A stretch of 64,000 bases of DNA, taken from contig NZ_JAODBU010000002.1 in the NCBI RefSeq assembly GCF_025336545.1, positions 248,001 to 312,000 of the forward strand, given 5' to 3'. A program made the translations under genes and the position numbers. The notes under the pieces were generated by a model. That model was given only the letters and a program-made list of their open reading frames with translations. It searched no databases and was not told the origin of the DNA. Shown piece after piece: positions 34,571 to 42,823 of this stretch. Origin of the DNA: Eubacterium_U album. GTDB taxonomy: Bacteria > Bacillota > Clostridia > Lachnospirales > Lachnospiraceae. Each line of letters opens with the position of its first letter. Positions within the stretch are counted from its first letter, which is position 1.

Positions 34571-34789
34571 CTATTCTACATTCCATTTCACTTCATAACC
34601 AGTAATTTTCTTTCCAAAATCACGAGCATGTACAGTTACAGCCCCGCAATTATTACACCATAAAGCAAAGCTATTAACTCCTGCACCCATATGAATTGGA
34701 CCAGCCTGCCTCATTTTTGAGCCACACCAGATACAAGTACATTCGTTTGGTATTTTTACTCCATTGTTTATAACATTTTTAATTTCCAT
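34571..34789 (-). CDS. Zinc-ribbon protein, 72 aa
   Basis: CIWCGSKM...CNNCGAV: two CxxC pairs. Ends with a basic tail. Start at 34787-34789 is 8 nt from AAGGAG. Likely binds nucleic acid; inference. Confidence 0.7.
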   Translation of the reverse strand: MEIKNVINNGVKIPNECTCIWCGSKMRQAGPIHMGAGVNSFALWCNNCGAVTVHARDFGKKITGYEVKWNVE

Positions 34790-34801
34790 TATCATTACTC
34801 C

Positions 34802-35275
34802 TTATGCAATCTTTGTAATTTCCATGTAGCAACCATCCATAGCCTTGTCATATTGTCTAATATCATAAAGCCATTTAAACGGTATTTTAACTGTTCCTTC
34901 TGCTTTTAATTTTTCTATTATTTTATCAATGCTAAAATATCCTTGCATGAATCCATAACCTGATAAATACTGTTGTCTGTTTAATTCACACAATCTGTCG
35001 TAATATTTAATGGTATTTTTCTGTAATAATTTAACGTATCTATCAGATAATCCATAATTTTCTTCCGGGTTGTCATCACTATACTCTGACGTAATAAATG
35101 AATTTCCACGGAACAATTCAAGCTGCCACATAACCTCACGCATATTATATAGTGTTCTTGAAATACCGTTAATTGCAATCATATAATCGTTTCGTGTTCC
35201 CGGTTTCCAATTCTTTCTACTGCATCTTCCACACTTGTATGTATCTGCGTTAATTATCATTTTGTATTTTGCCAT
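34802..35275 (-). CDS. Hypothetical protein, 157 aa
   Basis: One CGRCSRKNW motif near the N-terminus and a helical body. First gene after the class 1 leader at 35.3 kb. No family recognised. Confidence 0.65.
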   Translation of the reverse strand: MAKYKMIINADTYKCGRCSRKNWKPGTRNDYMIAINGISRTLYNMREVMWQLELFRGNSFITSEYSDDNPEENYGLSDRYVKLLQKNTIKYYDRLCELNRQQYLSGYGFMQGYFSIDKIIEKLKAEGTVKIPFKWLYDIRQYDKAMDGCYMEITKIA

Positions 35276-35308
35276 TTTTACCTCCTAAAATAATTTTTTG
35301 TAATAAAA

Positions 35309-35404
35309 AAAGACTGCTGTCTGCTAGTGGCTTTATTAAAGCCGGGGTGCCTAAGCAAACATCAATCTTTACATAAAATATATAATATTTTTTTAGTTTG
35401 TCAA
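35309..35404 (-). promoter_or_regulatory. Class 1 promoter and leader RNA abutting array C
   Basis: TTGACA (35399-35404) directly touches the truncated last repeat of array C. Inner hairpin is GGCTTTA-A-TAAAGCC, longer than elsewhere with pairing kept. Confidence 0.8.
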
Positions 35405-35799
35405 GATATTCATTTTTTTTCTTAAACAATGCTAAATAATGGTTTGTAATCATTGTCTACAACAGTAGATATTTATTTTTTTCTTAAACCCTTAGAGCAT
35501 ACGAAACATCAGAAGGTCTACAACAGTAGATATTTATTTTTTTCTTAAACACAGTCCTCAAATACATCATGGTAACAGTCTACAACAGTAGATATTTATT
35601 TTTTTTCTTAAACAAATGAAAAATACGAGAAGTTCAATTAGTCTACAACAGTAGATATTTATTTTTTTCTTAAACTTTAAATTGAAGGGGGGTGTTTATT
35701 ATGGTCTACAACAGTAGATATTCTTTTAATTATTTAAGCCTCGTATTACCAAGAAGTCCGTGTGTATCTACATGAGTAGATATTATTTTTATTCATTAA
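35405..35799 (-). CRISPR. Array C: six spacers, truncated trailer repeat
   Basis: Repeats at 35405-35427 (truncated, stem-loop lost), 35455-35489, 35516-35550, 35578-35613, 35641-35675, 35704-35738 and 35766-35799 (leader-side, degenerate, stem ATCTAC-TCAT-GTAGAT still perfect). Spacers are 26-28 nt. Spacers 35614-35640 and 35676-35703 repeat, in the same order, those of array B at 5221-5309; the second has one extra G. Confidence 0.95.
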
Positions 35800-35806
35800 T
35801 AATATT

Positions 35807-35836
35807 ATTATATACAATCTCTCTTTAACTTGTCAT
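35807..35836 (-). promoter_or_regulatory. Promoter of array C
   Basis: ATGACA (35831-35836), 18 bp, TATAAT (35807-35812). It abuts the first repeat, so this array lacks the 150-nt leader seen for arrays A, B and D. Confidence 0.75.
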
Positions 35837-35850
35837 CATAAAAATAAAAT

Positions 35851-35883
35851 TAAGCCGGGATGAATTAAAATTTTCCCGGCTCA
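35851..35883 (-). terminator. Terminator before array C promoter
   Basis: GAGCCGGGAAAA...CCCGGCTTAATTTTATTTTT; ends the 66-aa gene. Confidence 0.75.
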
Positions 35884-35916
35884 TATTCTCAGTTTTTAAA
35901 ATTCTTAGTACATTCA

Positions 35917-36117
35917 TTATTCTATTATTCCATATCTTTTTTTAATTTCCAATCTTCTTTTATGCATTTTCTTGGCATTTTCCTGATTTTCTACGTCATA
36001 TCCGTTAGATATAAATGCACAATATGCATGTGAAAGATTATAGTCGTTGTAATTTAAGTATGTTTCAAACCACAGCTCTTTTTCTTGGTTATAATCATAT
36101 TTTTCTACTTTTATCAT
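35917..36117 (-). CDS. Hypothetical protein, 66 aa
   Basis: Tyr-rich core (YDYNQEKELWFETYLNYND) and a basic C-terminus (KKMHKRRLEIKKRYG). Ribosome site GAAAGGAATAAT. No family recognised. Confidence 0.65.
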   Translation of the reverse strand: MIKVEKYDYNQEKELWFETYLNYNDYNLSHAYCAFISNGYDVENQENAKKMHKRRLEIKKRYGIIE

Positions 36118-36134
36118 ATTATTCCTTTCTTAGT

Positions 36135-36164
36135 AAAAAAGAGCTGCAACTGCAGCCCTTTTTT
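36135..36164 (-). terminator. Terminator, 36.15 kb
   Basis: AAAAAAGGGCTGCAGTTGCAGCTC with TTTTTT on both sides. Confidence 0.8.
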
Positions 36165-36173
36165 GAATTTCAC

Positions 36174-36470
36174 TTAATCTAATAAATCCATTATACTTTC
36201 GGAATTTTTCTCCGTAATCATTTCTAATTCTGATTTTATTACATTTGCACCTCTTTGCTCCACTATCTTTGCAATGCTACAATTATTGAGCTGACCATAC
36301 TGACTTAAATCTCTCGCAATGACCATATCACTATACAATCTATGATAAATTGGATTATCTTTACAGTCGTGTCTTATTGCAAATAGTGCATTGCAAATTT
36401 TTACCAACTCTTCAGAACTCAAAGTTACATTTACTTCATTGTTTTTCTTGGAAATATTTTCAATTTTCAT
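36174..36470 (-). CDS. Hypothetical protein, 98 aa
   Basis: VNVTLSSEELVKICNALFAIRHDCKDNPIYHRLYSDMVIARDL; helical, a common style in phage accessory regions. Ribosome site AAGGAGAAGAAA. Confidence 0.65.
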   Translation of the reverse strand: MKIENISKKNNEVNVTLSSEELVKICNALFAIRHDCKDNPIYHRLYSDMVIARDLSQYGQLNNCSIAKIVEQRGANVIKSELEMITEKNSESIMDLLD

Positions 36471-36518
36471 TTTCTTCTCCTTTTGTGTTTCTTATTTTCT
36501 TGATTTTTTGTTTTATAA

Positions 36519-36668
36519 TTACCAATTAGGTTCTTCATCGGTTAATCCTAAGTAAAAATCTGAATGAAATTTATCGTCAAAATGCTTCTGAAAAGTGTCT
36601 ATAAAAACGCTCTGCTTCTTCCTTATTAACTTTTCCCATTCTCCAAAAAATGTTTTTATTTCTAACAT
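36519..36668 (-). CDS. Possible small gene, 49 aa
   Basis: MLEIKTFFGEWEKLI...LGLTDEEPNW; the C-terminus looks natural but the ribosome site is weak. An alternative frame (MKFRKKVKDVRNK...) starts 27 nt upstream and stops early, so this may be a frameshifted gene. Confidence 0.4.
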   Translation of the reverse strand: MLEIKTFFGEWEKLIRKKQSVFIDTFQKHFDDKFHSDFYLGLTDEEPNW

Positions 36669-36795
36669 CTTTAACTTTCTTTCTAAATTTCATAATGATA
36701 AAAGGTAGTCAGTTGTATTCTCTGGTTGCCTTTGTGATTGGTTACTATTTTTGTAATTTTTACTTTTATTCTATGCTGTCAATTCTATTTTTTCA

Positions 36796-37110
36796 CTATA
36801 AATTTTTTTCTTTTAATTTTTCATCAATAACAGGTATCAATAGCTTTACTGTACTTACCATATGCATATTTGTTGGTGCAGCAACGGTTTTATAAAGCAT
36901 GTCACAGTACACATCTCCTGCTGATTTTCCTCTTGCATAAGTTTCAATTCGTTCTTTTCCCTTATTTGCAAGAGAGGACTCTTTGCAAATGTCTGCAATC
37001 TGATGTATAAGTTCAATTGACCTTTCCGTGAATTTGATTCTGTTATTTTCATCTTCCACAGGCTCATCCAGTAATTCAATTACCAATTCGTAAAAATCTT
37101 TTTTCATCAT
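36796..37110 (-). CDS. Hypothetical helical protein, 104 aa
   Basis: FYELVIELLDEPVEDENNRIKF...KLLIPVIDEKLKEKNL. Start ATG after AAGGAGAAAACAG. No family recognised. Confidence 0.65.
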   Translation of the reverse strand: MMKKDFYELVIELLDEPVEDENNRIKFTERSIELIHQIADICKESSLANKGKERIETYARGKSAGDVYCDMLYKTVAAPTNMHMVSTVKLLIPVIDEKLKEKNL

Positions 37111-37126
37111 CTGTTTTCTCCTTCCT

Positions 37127-37510
37127 CTAATTTTCTGCTAACTTGGCATGGTGCCATGAGTAATAATCATCTTCACCTTCTGATGTGAATGATGTACAGC
37201 CACCAAACCATGCACATACCTCTCCTTTTTCGTATTTGGCAAAATGTGCTTTAGCCCATGGGTCACTGGTTCTATCTCTTACATAAATCGGCGTATCGAC
37301 TTTAACCTTGCTCCAATCTACTTGCTCAAGGTGTTCAGATTGCAGCCAGTCCCTAGCATTTACTTCGCACTCTCCTGCTAAATTTTCAAACAAGCAGTCG
37401 ACACAATTTGTATCTGAGCATCTCACAACTTGCAGGCTTTCCTTGTCAACTGCAACTACACTTTCTAATATTGAATCTAATGCATTTTTGTAAAATTCTT
37501 TGTTTGTCAT
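37127..37510 (-). CDS. Phage-type conserved protein, 127 aa
   Basis: CSDTNCVDCLFENLAGEC is a probable zinc site; the second half, DWSKVKVDTPIYVRDRTSDPWAKAHFAKYEKGEVCAW, is a pattern frequent in Firmicutes phage proteins. Function unknown. Ribosome site AGAAGGAGAGTAAC. Confidence 0.75.
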   Translation of the reverse strand: MTNKEFYKNALDSILESVVAVDKESLQVVRCSDTNCVDCLFENLAGECEVNARDWLQSEHLEQVDWSKVKVDTPIYVRDRTSDPWAKAHFAKYEKGEVCAWFGGCTSFTSEGEDDYYSWHHAKLAEN

Positions 37511-37561
37511 GTTACTCTCCTTCTAACTCATTCCAATCAATCTTCTTTGTAAATTTTAGTT

Positions 37562-37846
37562 TCATTCGGCTAATACAGATGCATAATAATCTAACTCAGT
37601 TTCATCTAATCCATGTTCTTCAGCAGATTCAACGTCTTTCAGAATATTAAAAATCATATCTATTGTCATATCTAATGTATATGATTCCCAATATTCTTCT
37701 TTTGTTAAATTATCATCTTCTGAACCGAGAAAATAAAATGCGTTATCACCAATTCTACAGCAAATGCCAATACATCCTGCATATTCTTCTTCGATTGAAA
37801 CAGTTCCAGATTCAAAACCATTTCTAATCATTTCTCTTGTAATCAT
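37562..37846 (-). CDS. Hypothetical protein, 94 aa, with a decayed paralogue
   Basis: YAGCIGICCRIGDNAFYFLG...YTLDMTIDMIFNILKDVESAEEHGLDETELDYY. Ribosome site TTGGAGGATAGGAC. The C-terminal half recurs as a broken copy at 31096-31242. Confidence 0.7.
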   Translation of the reverse strand: MITREMIRNGFESGTVSIEEEYAGCIGICCRIGDNAFYFLGSEDDNLTKEEYWESYTLDMTIDMIFNILKDVESAEEHGLDETELDYYASVLAE

Positions 37847-37907
37847 GTCCTATCCTCCAATCTTCAAATGAAACACGTATTTACAATCTTCTTTGTAAAT
37901 CTTAGTT

Positions 37908-38010
37908 TCATTTTAATTCATCTTTGTATTTTTCTTTCGCTTCTTTGATTGTTGATTATTTCTATAATCTCATCATGTAACCCTTTACATATTAACTCTT
38001 TAAATGTCAT
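37908..38010 (-). pseudogene. Small gene with a frameshift
   Basis: ATG after AAGGAAAAAGACA opens MTFKELICKGLHDEIIEIINN; one base later the frame continues KEAKEKYKDELK and stops. Total 103 nt, one too many for a single frame. Confidence 0.5.
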
Positions 38011-38050
38011 TGTCTTTTTCCTTTCTTAATATCTATTTTTTTTCAACAAA

Positions 38051-38152
38051 AAAGACTGATGTCTGCTACGGGCTTAATTATTAAGCCTTACGGGTGCTTA
38101 TAGCAAACATCAATCTTTGTTTAAAATATATATTATTTTCTCAATTTGTCAA
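38051..38152 (-). promoter_or_regulatory. Class 1 promoter and leader RNA, 38.1 kb
   Basis: TTGACA at 38147-38152; inner stem GGCTTAAT/ATTAAGCC, the longest of all copies. Downstream genes appear decayed (37908-38010) before 37846. Confidence 0.8.
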
Positions 38153-38182
38153 TAAAAAAAGAGCCACATTGTGGCTCTCTTA
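38153..38182 (-). terminator. Terminator, 38.2 kb
   Basis: AGAGCCACAATGTGGCTC then TTTTTTT. Confidence 0.85.
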
Positions 38183-38195
38183 TTTTTTTAACTTT

Positions 38196-38468
38196 TTAGT
38201 CAAAGATTTCAATAACATCTCCCACGTTAGAATTCTCAAAAACACCATCACTAAGCTGTCCCTCTAACTCTTTTTCGCAAAGTTTTGCGGTATTTCTAGT
38301 AATTCTAATCACACTGTATTCATTTGTGCCAGTTACATCAAAATTTTCAACAGAAATTATTCGTCTTCCATCCTTTTCATTAGAGAAGTCATACTGACAT
38401 GACTTTTGAAAAGAAACCTTTTGCCTATGTTCATTCAATCCATATACTTTCCATGCTCTTGTTACCAT
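38196..38468 (-). CDS. Conserved-looking protein MVTRAWKVYG, 90 aa
   Basis: VTRAWKVYGLNEHRQKVSFQKS...TGTNEYSVIRITRNTAKLC: I recall close relatives on Clostridia mobile elements but no family name. Ribosome site TAGGAGGAAGTAAT; 15 nt from the beta-helix gene upstream. Confidence 0.7.
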   Translation of the reverse strand: MVTRAWKVYGLNEHRQKVSFQKSCQYDFSNEKDGRRIISVENFDVTGTNEYSVIRITRNTAKLCEKELEGQLSDGVFENSNVGDVIEIFD

Positions 38469-38483
38469 ATTACTTCCTCCTAC

Positions 38484-39317
38484 TTATTTATTAATGCATT
38501 TTTCAGCAAAATATTTTTCAGCAAACTCTGCAAGCATTGATGCTCTGTCAGCCCAAATTTTATCTCTTTTGTAACACTCAGCAGCTATTGATTTAAAACT
38601 GTTTACGCTTTCAGCAAACGCATATGGGTATGCTTCATAAAGTTCAGGCAGACTTGTTTTTACCTTTCCATCATCAGATTTAAAAAATGTCACTGATTTT
38701 CCTGACATTCCAAATCCATTAATTGAAAAGTAATCTCCGGGCTTTGATATATCTGCATTATCATAGAGAATTGCGCTTTTTACACGTATATCTCCATATA
38801 TCTTTGCAAACCCAAAAATTTCTGAATTCTCAATATGAGTATTACCGCAAATTCTTGTGTCGCCATAGAGAATACTTTCTTTTACATATGCATGTCCATA
38901 AATCTTGCTTCTACCAGAAACACTACTGTTTTTCACATATGCATCTCCTTCCACTATGCCAAATTCGAAAATACTGCTATTTCCACAAACCACAGCATTG
39001 CCACGTATTTTTGAGCTACCATGCACAGAAGCTCTATCGCATACTTCGGCATTTTCACATACAATCGCATCACCGCTTATTATGCCACCACCATATACTT
39101 TAGCTTTGCCATATACACATGAATCATTATCAACCCAACAGCTACCTTTATGGCTTAAGTTTTCTTCGCTTTCAATCCAACCACCAAGCTCACCAGACTC
39201 AACTTCCGGTTCTTCGTCTTCGCCATTTATGTATATATCCTTTACAGCCTTAATCTGATACAAAGTATGCCCATCAATTTCTTTTGTGTTTTCTGTTAAT
39301 ATATATTTTCTTTTCAT
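38484..39317 (-). CDS. Left-handed beta-helix (hexapeptide-style) phage protein
   Basis: 277 residues. N-terminus KYILTENTKEIDGHTLYQIKAVKDI, then GELGGWIESEENLSHKGSCWVDNDSCVYGKAKVYG. Residues about 75-200 are hexapeptide-like rungs (AxVxG) such as GNAVVCGNSSIF and GHAYVKESILYGDTRI, which should form a left-handed beta-helix. Homologous-looking proteins are common in phages and plasmids; no enzymatic residue is evident. Ribosome site GAGGTGAAAC. Confidence 0.75.
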   Translation of the reverse strand: MKRKYILTENTKEIDGHTLYQIKAVKDIYINGEDEEPEVESGELGGWIESEENLSHKGSCWVDNDSCVYGKAKVYGGGIISGDAIVCENAEVCDRASVHGSSKIRGNAVVCGNSSIFEFGIVEGDAYVKNSSVSGRSKIYGHAYVKESILYGDTRICGNTHIENSEIFGFAKIYGDIRVKSAILYDNADISKPGDYFSINGFGMSGKSVTFFKSDDGKVKTSLPELYEAYPYAFAESVNSFKSIAAECYKRDKIWADRASMLAEFAEKYFAEKCINK

Positions 39318-39363
39318 GTTTCACCTCATTAAAAATTATTTTCTTGATAAACTTTCTTTTAAA

Positions 39364-39395
39364 TAAAAAGGGCTGCTGTGAAGGCAGTCCTTTTT
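39364..39395 (-). terminator. Terminator, 39.4 kb
   Basis: AAAGGACTGCC-TTCACA-GCAGCCCTTTTTA. Confidence 0.75.
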
Positions 39396-39404
39396 GATGT
39401 AGTT

Positions 39405-39866
39405 TTATATGTTCTTTGCAAAGTCATCAACCACGAAAATGTATTCTCCATTAATCAATACATCGCAAATATCAATTAATTCCTTTTCAGTTAATTCAAA
39501 AATATCGTGGTCTTCTTCTGAACAATTCTTGTTGATAAACGATAGAAAGGTTTCATACGACTTGTCAGAGAAACCATCCTCATTGTCTATCACTGTTAGA
39601 TTGTTATAACCATCACTTGTTGTAATGGCTACATACAATGATTTCTTACGTAATTCATTAACTGAACCATTCAAATCACCTTCACCAATAACGTCTAAAA
39701 TATCCAGCCTACAATTTTCCCTGTTCAATGCAAGCTGAATACTATAACTTTCTGCATTTTCCATCCATCCAATAAATAACATTTCTCCGTTGCAAATTTT
39801 AATTGCAATTACATTATCTTTATTTGGTTTTGTTTTTACAAAACATTCATCACTAATTCTCTTCAT
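39405..39866 (-). CDS. Hypothetical protein, 153 aa
   Basis: Start at 39864-39866 after GGCAGGTAAAT. Alpha/beta with an acidic C-terminal half (NKNCSEEDHDIFELTEKELIDICDVL). No family recognised. Confidence 0.65.
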   Translation of the reverse strand: MKRISDECFVKTKPNKDNVIAIKICNGEMLFIGWMENAESYSIQLALNRENCRLDILDVIGEGDLNGSVNELRKKSLYVAITTSDGYNNLTVIDNEDGFSDKSYETFLSFINKNCSEEDHDIFELTEKELIDICDVLINGEYIFVVDDFAKNI

Positions 39867-39932
39867 ATTTACCTGCCTTTCTCTAAAACTTTGTAATGTA
39901 ATAATTTCCTCCAATCTTTGCTTGAAACACAC

Positions 39933-40373
39933 TTATTCTACAACTTTTACTTGACCGTTTTCATCAAGATAAAATTCATCCATTAAGTCTAACTCAAGTA
40001 AAATCAATAACTTTTCATTAGCAGTCAACATATCTGCAATGTCCGACTGAAGTGCTTTGCTCCATGTCATTTTTTCTTTTTCTTTTTCTTTAATAAAAGT
40101 TTTCACAACATTTTCTCTTATTGAATCCTCTGTGAAATATTCTGACTTATCAGCAAGTTTTGAATTAAACAACACTTCTTGACAACTTGGGCAATACCCT
40201 GTCTTAAAGAACTCTCTGCCAAACTTGTCAGATAATGTTAGCTTTTTTTGAATTGAATCACCGTAGCATACATAGCTGGCATACTGATTGTATTCTTCTC
40301 TTGTTAACTTTTTGAAAGTGTCTTTTTTACACATAGGACAAGTTCTTTCAACCAAATATTGATATTTTTTCAT
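39933..40373 (-). CDS. Zinc-binding protein, 146 aa
   Basis: CPMCKKDTF at 12-20 and CPSCQEVLF further on give a zinc-ribbon pair. A charged linker and helical C-terminus follow. Likely zinc-bound; partner unknown. Confidence 0.7.
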   Translation of the reverse strand: MKKYQYLVERTCPMCKKDTFKKLTREEYNQYASYVCYGDSIQKKLTLSDKFGREFFKTGYCPSCQEVLFNSKLADKSEYFTEDSIRENVVKTFIKEKEKEKMTWSKALQSDIADMLTANEKLLILLELDLMDEFYLDENGQVKVVE

Positions 40374-40399
40374 ATTTTTTCACCTTTTTTTTGCTTATT

Positions 40400-40891
40400 T
40401 TATACTTCCATGACACCATCGAGTTCTAAAAAACTGACCTTCCAATCATCCGGAAATGCTTCATCAACCAACTGCTCAACAGTCCACACCGGAACAGCAT
40501 TGGTAATGTCTTCCAACTCTTCAATCGAGTCAAATCCATCTGCTTTCATTTTCTCAACTGAACTATATCCATAAGCTCTGTATGAGTTTTTGAAGTCACT
40601 TATTTTTTCTCTTATGTCCTGCTCAGTTATTTCACTGTTCTCTACTAACAAGATGCCGTATTCAACATCTGAATCTGAACATTCCACTAATTTGAATATT
40701 GCAAATGGTCCTTTTCCTTCTTTCTTTTCGGTCTGACACAAGATTTCATCTTTCCCATTTTTAACAACTCCTGTGACTGTTACCTTCATGTTGTCTTCTA
40801 TTTCTTTCTTTTTTTGCAATGCCTCTTCATAAGTATTGAACTTATGATACTCTGAGGCACTACTTGTAACTATAAACTCATCATATTTCAT
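40400..40891 (-). CDS. Hypothetical protein, 163 aa
   Basis: KYDEFIVTSSASEYHKFNTYEEALQKKKEIE at the start, then an acidic body. Ribosome site AAGGAGAGAGAAAA. Directly follows the 63-aa gene. Confidence 0.65.
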   Translation of the reverse strand: MKYDEFIVTSSASEYHKFNTYEEALQKKKEIEDNMKVTVTGVVKNGKDEILCQTEKKEGKGPFAIFKLVECSDSDVEYGILLVENSEITEQDIREKISDFKNSYRAYGYSSVEKMKADGFDSIEELEDITNAVPVWTVEQLVDEAFPDDWKVSFLELDGVMEV

Positions 40892-40908
40892 TTTTCTCTC
40901 TCCTTATC

Positions 40909-41100
40909 TTAGATTTCATCAATTTCAATATCAAAAAGTTCCTCTTCATAATTGCAGCCATTTGCTTTCCAACCATCCATAAATGATTCTTTGTCAAGTC
41001 TAGCTTCTTCCTCTGCTTCCTCATAACTCTCATAAACATAATCGTGGTCTGAACTGTCTCTGAGAATTCCTCCGTCATACGATATGATGTACTTGTACAT
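40909..41100 (-). CDS. Small acidic protein, 63 aa
   Basis: Start at 41098-41100 after AAGGAGGAATAGTGAT. YKYIISYDGGILRDSSDHDYVYESYEEAEEEARLD. The YxxYEEAxxEA pattern also occurs in the 163-aa neighbour (NTYEEALQKK), so the two may share a fold. Confidence 0.65.
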   Translation of the reverse strand: MYKYIISYDGGILRDSSDHDYVYESYEEAEEEARLDKESFMDGWKANGCNYEEELFDIEIDEI

Positions 41101-41165
41101 ATCACTATTCCTCCTTATTTCCATTTTTTAGTACAATGCTTTAAATTAATGTTCATGTAATAAAA

Positions 41166-41256
41166 AAAGACTGATGTCTGCTAATTAGCTTTCGCTTGTG
41201 CTTTTAGCAAAAATCAATCTTTGCTTAAAATATATACGTTTTTAAGAGTTTGTCAA
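41166..41256 (-). promoter_or_regulatory. Class 1 promoter and leader RNA, 41.2 kb
   Basis: TTGACA at 41251-41256; AGC-GAAA-GCT inner hairpin. Left arm is AAAGATTTTTGCT, one of two copies with this change. Confidence 0.8.
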
Positions 41257-41280
41257 TAACAACAATTCTAAAGCTGCTAA

Positions 41281-41318
41281 AAAAAAGTCCTCTAGCCAAA
41301 GCTAGAAGACTTTTATTT
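41281..41318 (-). terminator. Terminator, 41.3 kb
   Basis: AAAAGTCTTCTAGCTTTGGCTAGAGGACTTTTTTT. Confidence 0.85.
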
Positions 41319-41322
41319 TATT

Positions 41323-41577
41323 CTATTGTTTATTTACTTTTTCAACTTGATATACACTATCAATACTTGCATATCCTATTGCTGTTTCTATTTCCCATCC
41401 CGGTTCATCTGAATCACAATTCCAAAAGGCAGGATTAATGACTACTGTATCAGTGAATTCAGCACTTTCAGGCAAATTCATTGATACACAAACTGTTACT
41501 TTATCACCTGCTTTAAGTTTTTTTAGTTCATCTTCATTCAACATCTTAAAATGATATTTATTTGTGGAAAACTCCAT
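41323..41577 (-). CDS. Hypothetical protein, 84 aa
   Basis: Start at 41575-41577 after AGGAGTGATAAAG. Beta-rich: LKAGDKVTVCVSMNLPESAEFTDTVVINPAFW. No family recognised. Confidence 0.65.
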   Translation of the reverse strand: MEFSTNKYHFKMLNEDELKKLKAGDKVTVCVSMNLPESAEFTDTVVINPAFWNCDSDEPGWEIETAIGYASIDSVYQVEKVNKQ

Positions 41578-41588
41578 CTTTATCACTC

Positions 41589-41879
41589 CTATTCTATTTT
41601 CTCAATGTCGGAATATTTAACAGCAGTATAATCTATGTGATAATTACTATAATTTCCATATCCGTAGAATTTACTACTTCTTCCGGTTACATTTTCGATT
41701 TCGGCTGTACTTTCAGTTCCGTTCTCCCACCGTCTAAGGTCCTCGTTTTTATCTATCAGAATAAATTTTACGATTGCTTCCTTTACTTCCTCCGGTGTAC
41801 CTCTGAGGCGATATAAGTCTATTCCATCACCTTCTGAAGAACAAACACTTATTATCCATCATCTACATTCTTATCCATA
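41589..41879 (-). pseudogene. Gene with an N-terminal frameshift, about 95 codons
   Basis: The frame WIISVCSSEGDGIDLYRLRGTPEEVKEAIVKF...VKYSDIEKIE has no start; an ATG overlapping the upstream stop (MDKNVDDG) is in another frame. The two match end to end if one base is added. A real gene broken near its start, or a sequence error. Confidence 0.5.
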
Positions 41880-42194
41880 ATATGGCGCCTTTACTGTTAA
41901 CAATAATCCTTTAAGATTCTTTTGTGAATTATCCCTAGAAAACATATTATCATTACATGAGTAAAATTTATTTGTTTCTACTGCGTCAAACATATACATA
42001 TGTTTTCTTATAGCTTCATTTACTTCATTCAATGCATCAACATCGGTAAAATTATACATATCTTCAAGTCTGGTGTTTAAACAAAAACCTGCCATTACAT
42101 GCCCATTATAAAAATAAATAGGCTTATTATAATTACCATGATAACTTACAAAATCTACAAATCCACTTATGTTAGGAATATAAAACATATCCAT
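41871..42194 (-). CDS. Hypothetical protein, 107 aa
   Basis: Start ATG at 42192-42194 lies 8 nt from GAGAGGT; two in-frame ATG upstream are too close to it or before it. IPNISGFVDFVSYHGNYNKPIYFYNGHVMAGF. No family recognised. Confidence 0.6.
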   Translation of the reverse strand: MDMFYIPNISGFVDFVSYHGNYNKPIYFYNGHVMAGFCLNTRLEDMYNFTDVDALNEVNEAIRKHMYMFDAVETNKFYSCNDNMFSRDNSQKNLKGLLLTVKAPYYG

Positions 42195-42242
42195 ATTCAT
42201 ACCTCTCTTTCTCATAATACTTTATTTTTTTTGCAAATAAAA

Positions 42243-42330
42243 AAAGACTGATGTCTGCTGTTAGCTTGCTTGTGCTTTTAGCAAAAATCAATCTTTGTCT
42301 AAAATATATATTATTTTTTTCATTTGTCAA
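42243..42330 (-). promoter_or_regulatory. Class 1 promoter and leader RNA, 42.3 kb
   Basis: TTGACA at 42325-42330; shortest inner hairpin of the set (AGC-AA-GCT). Lies 86 bp from the trailer end of array D. Confidence 0.75.
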
Positions 42331-42415
42331 TATTGAATTTATATGATATATCGGTCAATGATAGTTTCATTTAATTTTATCTGAATTTATAGAATAACAA
42401 AACTCAGTCTGTGAT

Positions 42416-42823
42416 GTCTACAAAAGTAGATATTTATTTTTTTCTTAAACCAATGCAGTCAGCATTCAAATTGTATTTGTCTACAACAGTAGATATTTAT
42501 TTTTTTCTTAAACATTAACAGCAGTTTGCTTAGATATTGAGTCTACAACAGTAGATATTTATTTTTTTCTTAAACATGCCAATAAGTGTAAAATGGATGA
42601 CGGTCTACAACAGTAGATATTTATTCTTTTTCTTAAACAAGGAGAATCCAAATGATGAAATTTAGTCTACAACAGTAGATATTTATTCTTTTCTTAAACA
42701 GGCATTATAAAAATCCATTATTCATGGTCTACAACAGTAGATATTTATTTTTTTCTTAAACTAAAAAATAAAACAATATGTTGTATAAGTCTACAACAGT
42801 AGATATTTATTTTTTTCTTAAAC
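42416..42823 (-). CRISPR. Array D: seven repeats, six spacers
   Basis: Repeats at 42416-42450, 42479-42513, 42541-42575, 42603-42638, 42665-42699, 42727-42761 and 42789-42823; spacers 26-28 nt. No degenerate leader-side repeat. Spacer 42639-42664 shares 19 consecutive bases with the coding strand of the gene at 49970-50296. No spacer is shared with the other arrays. Confidence 0.95.

Noticed and set aside
36650..36895. An 81-codon hydrophobic plus-strand frame
   Set aside because: It is opposite a leader and the end of a minus-strand gene, and no promoter or ribosome site fits.
42700..42726. Sixteen-base match of an array D spacer to 44711-44727
   Set aside because: ATTATAAAAATCCATT is low in complexity and a match of this length somewhere in the window is not surprising, although both read MDFYN in frame.
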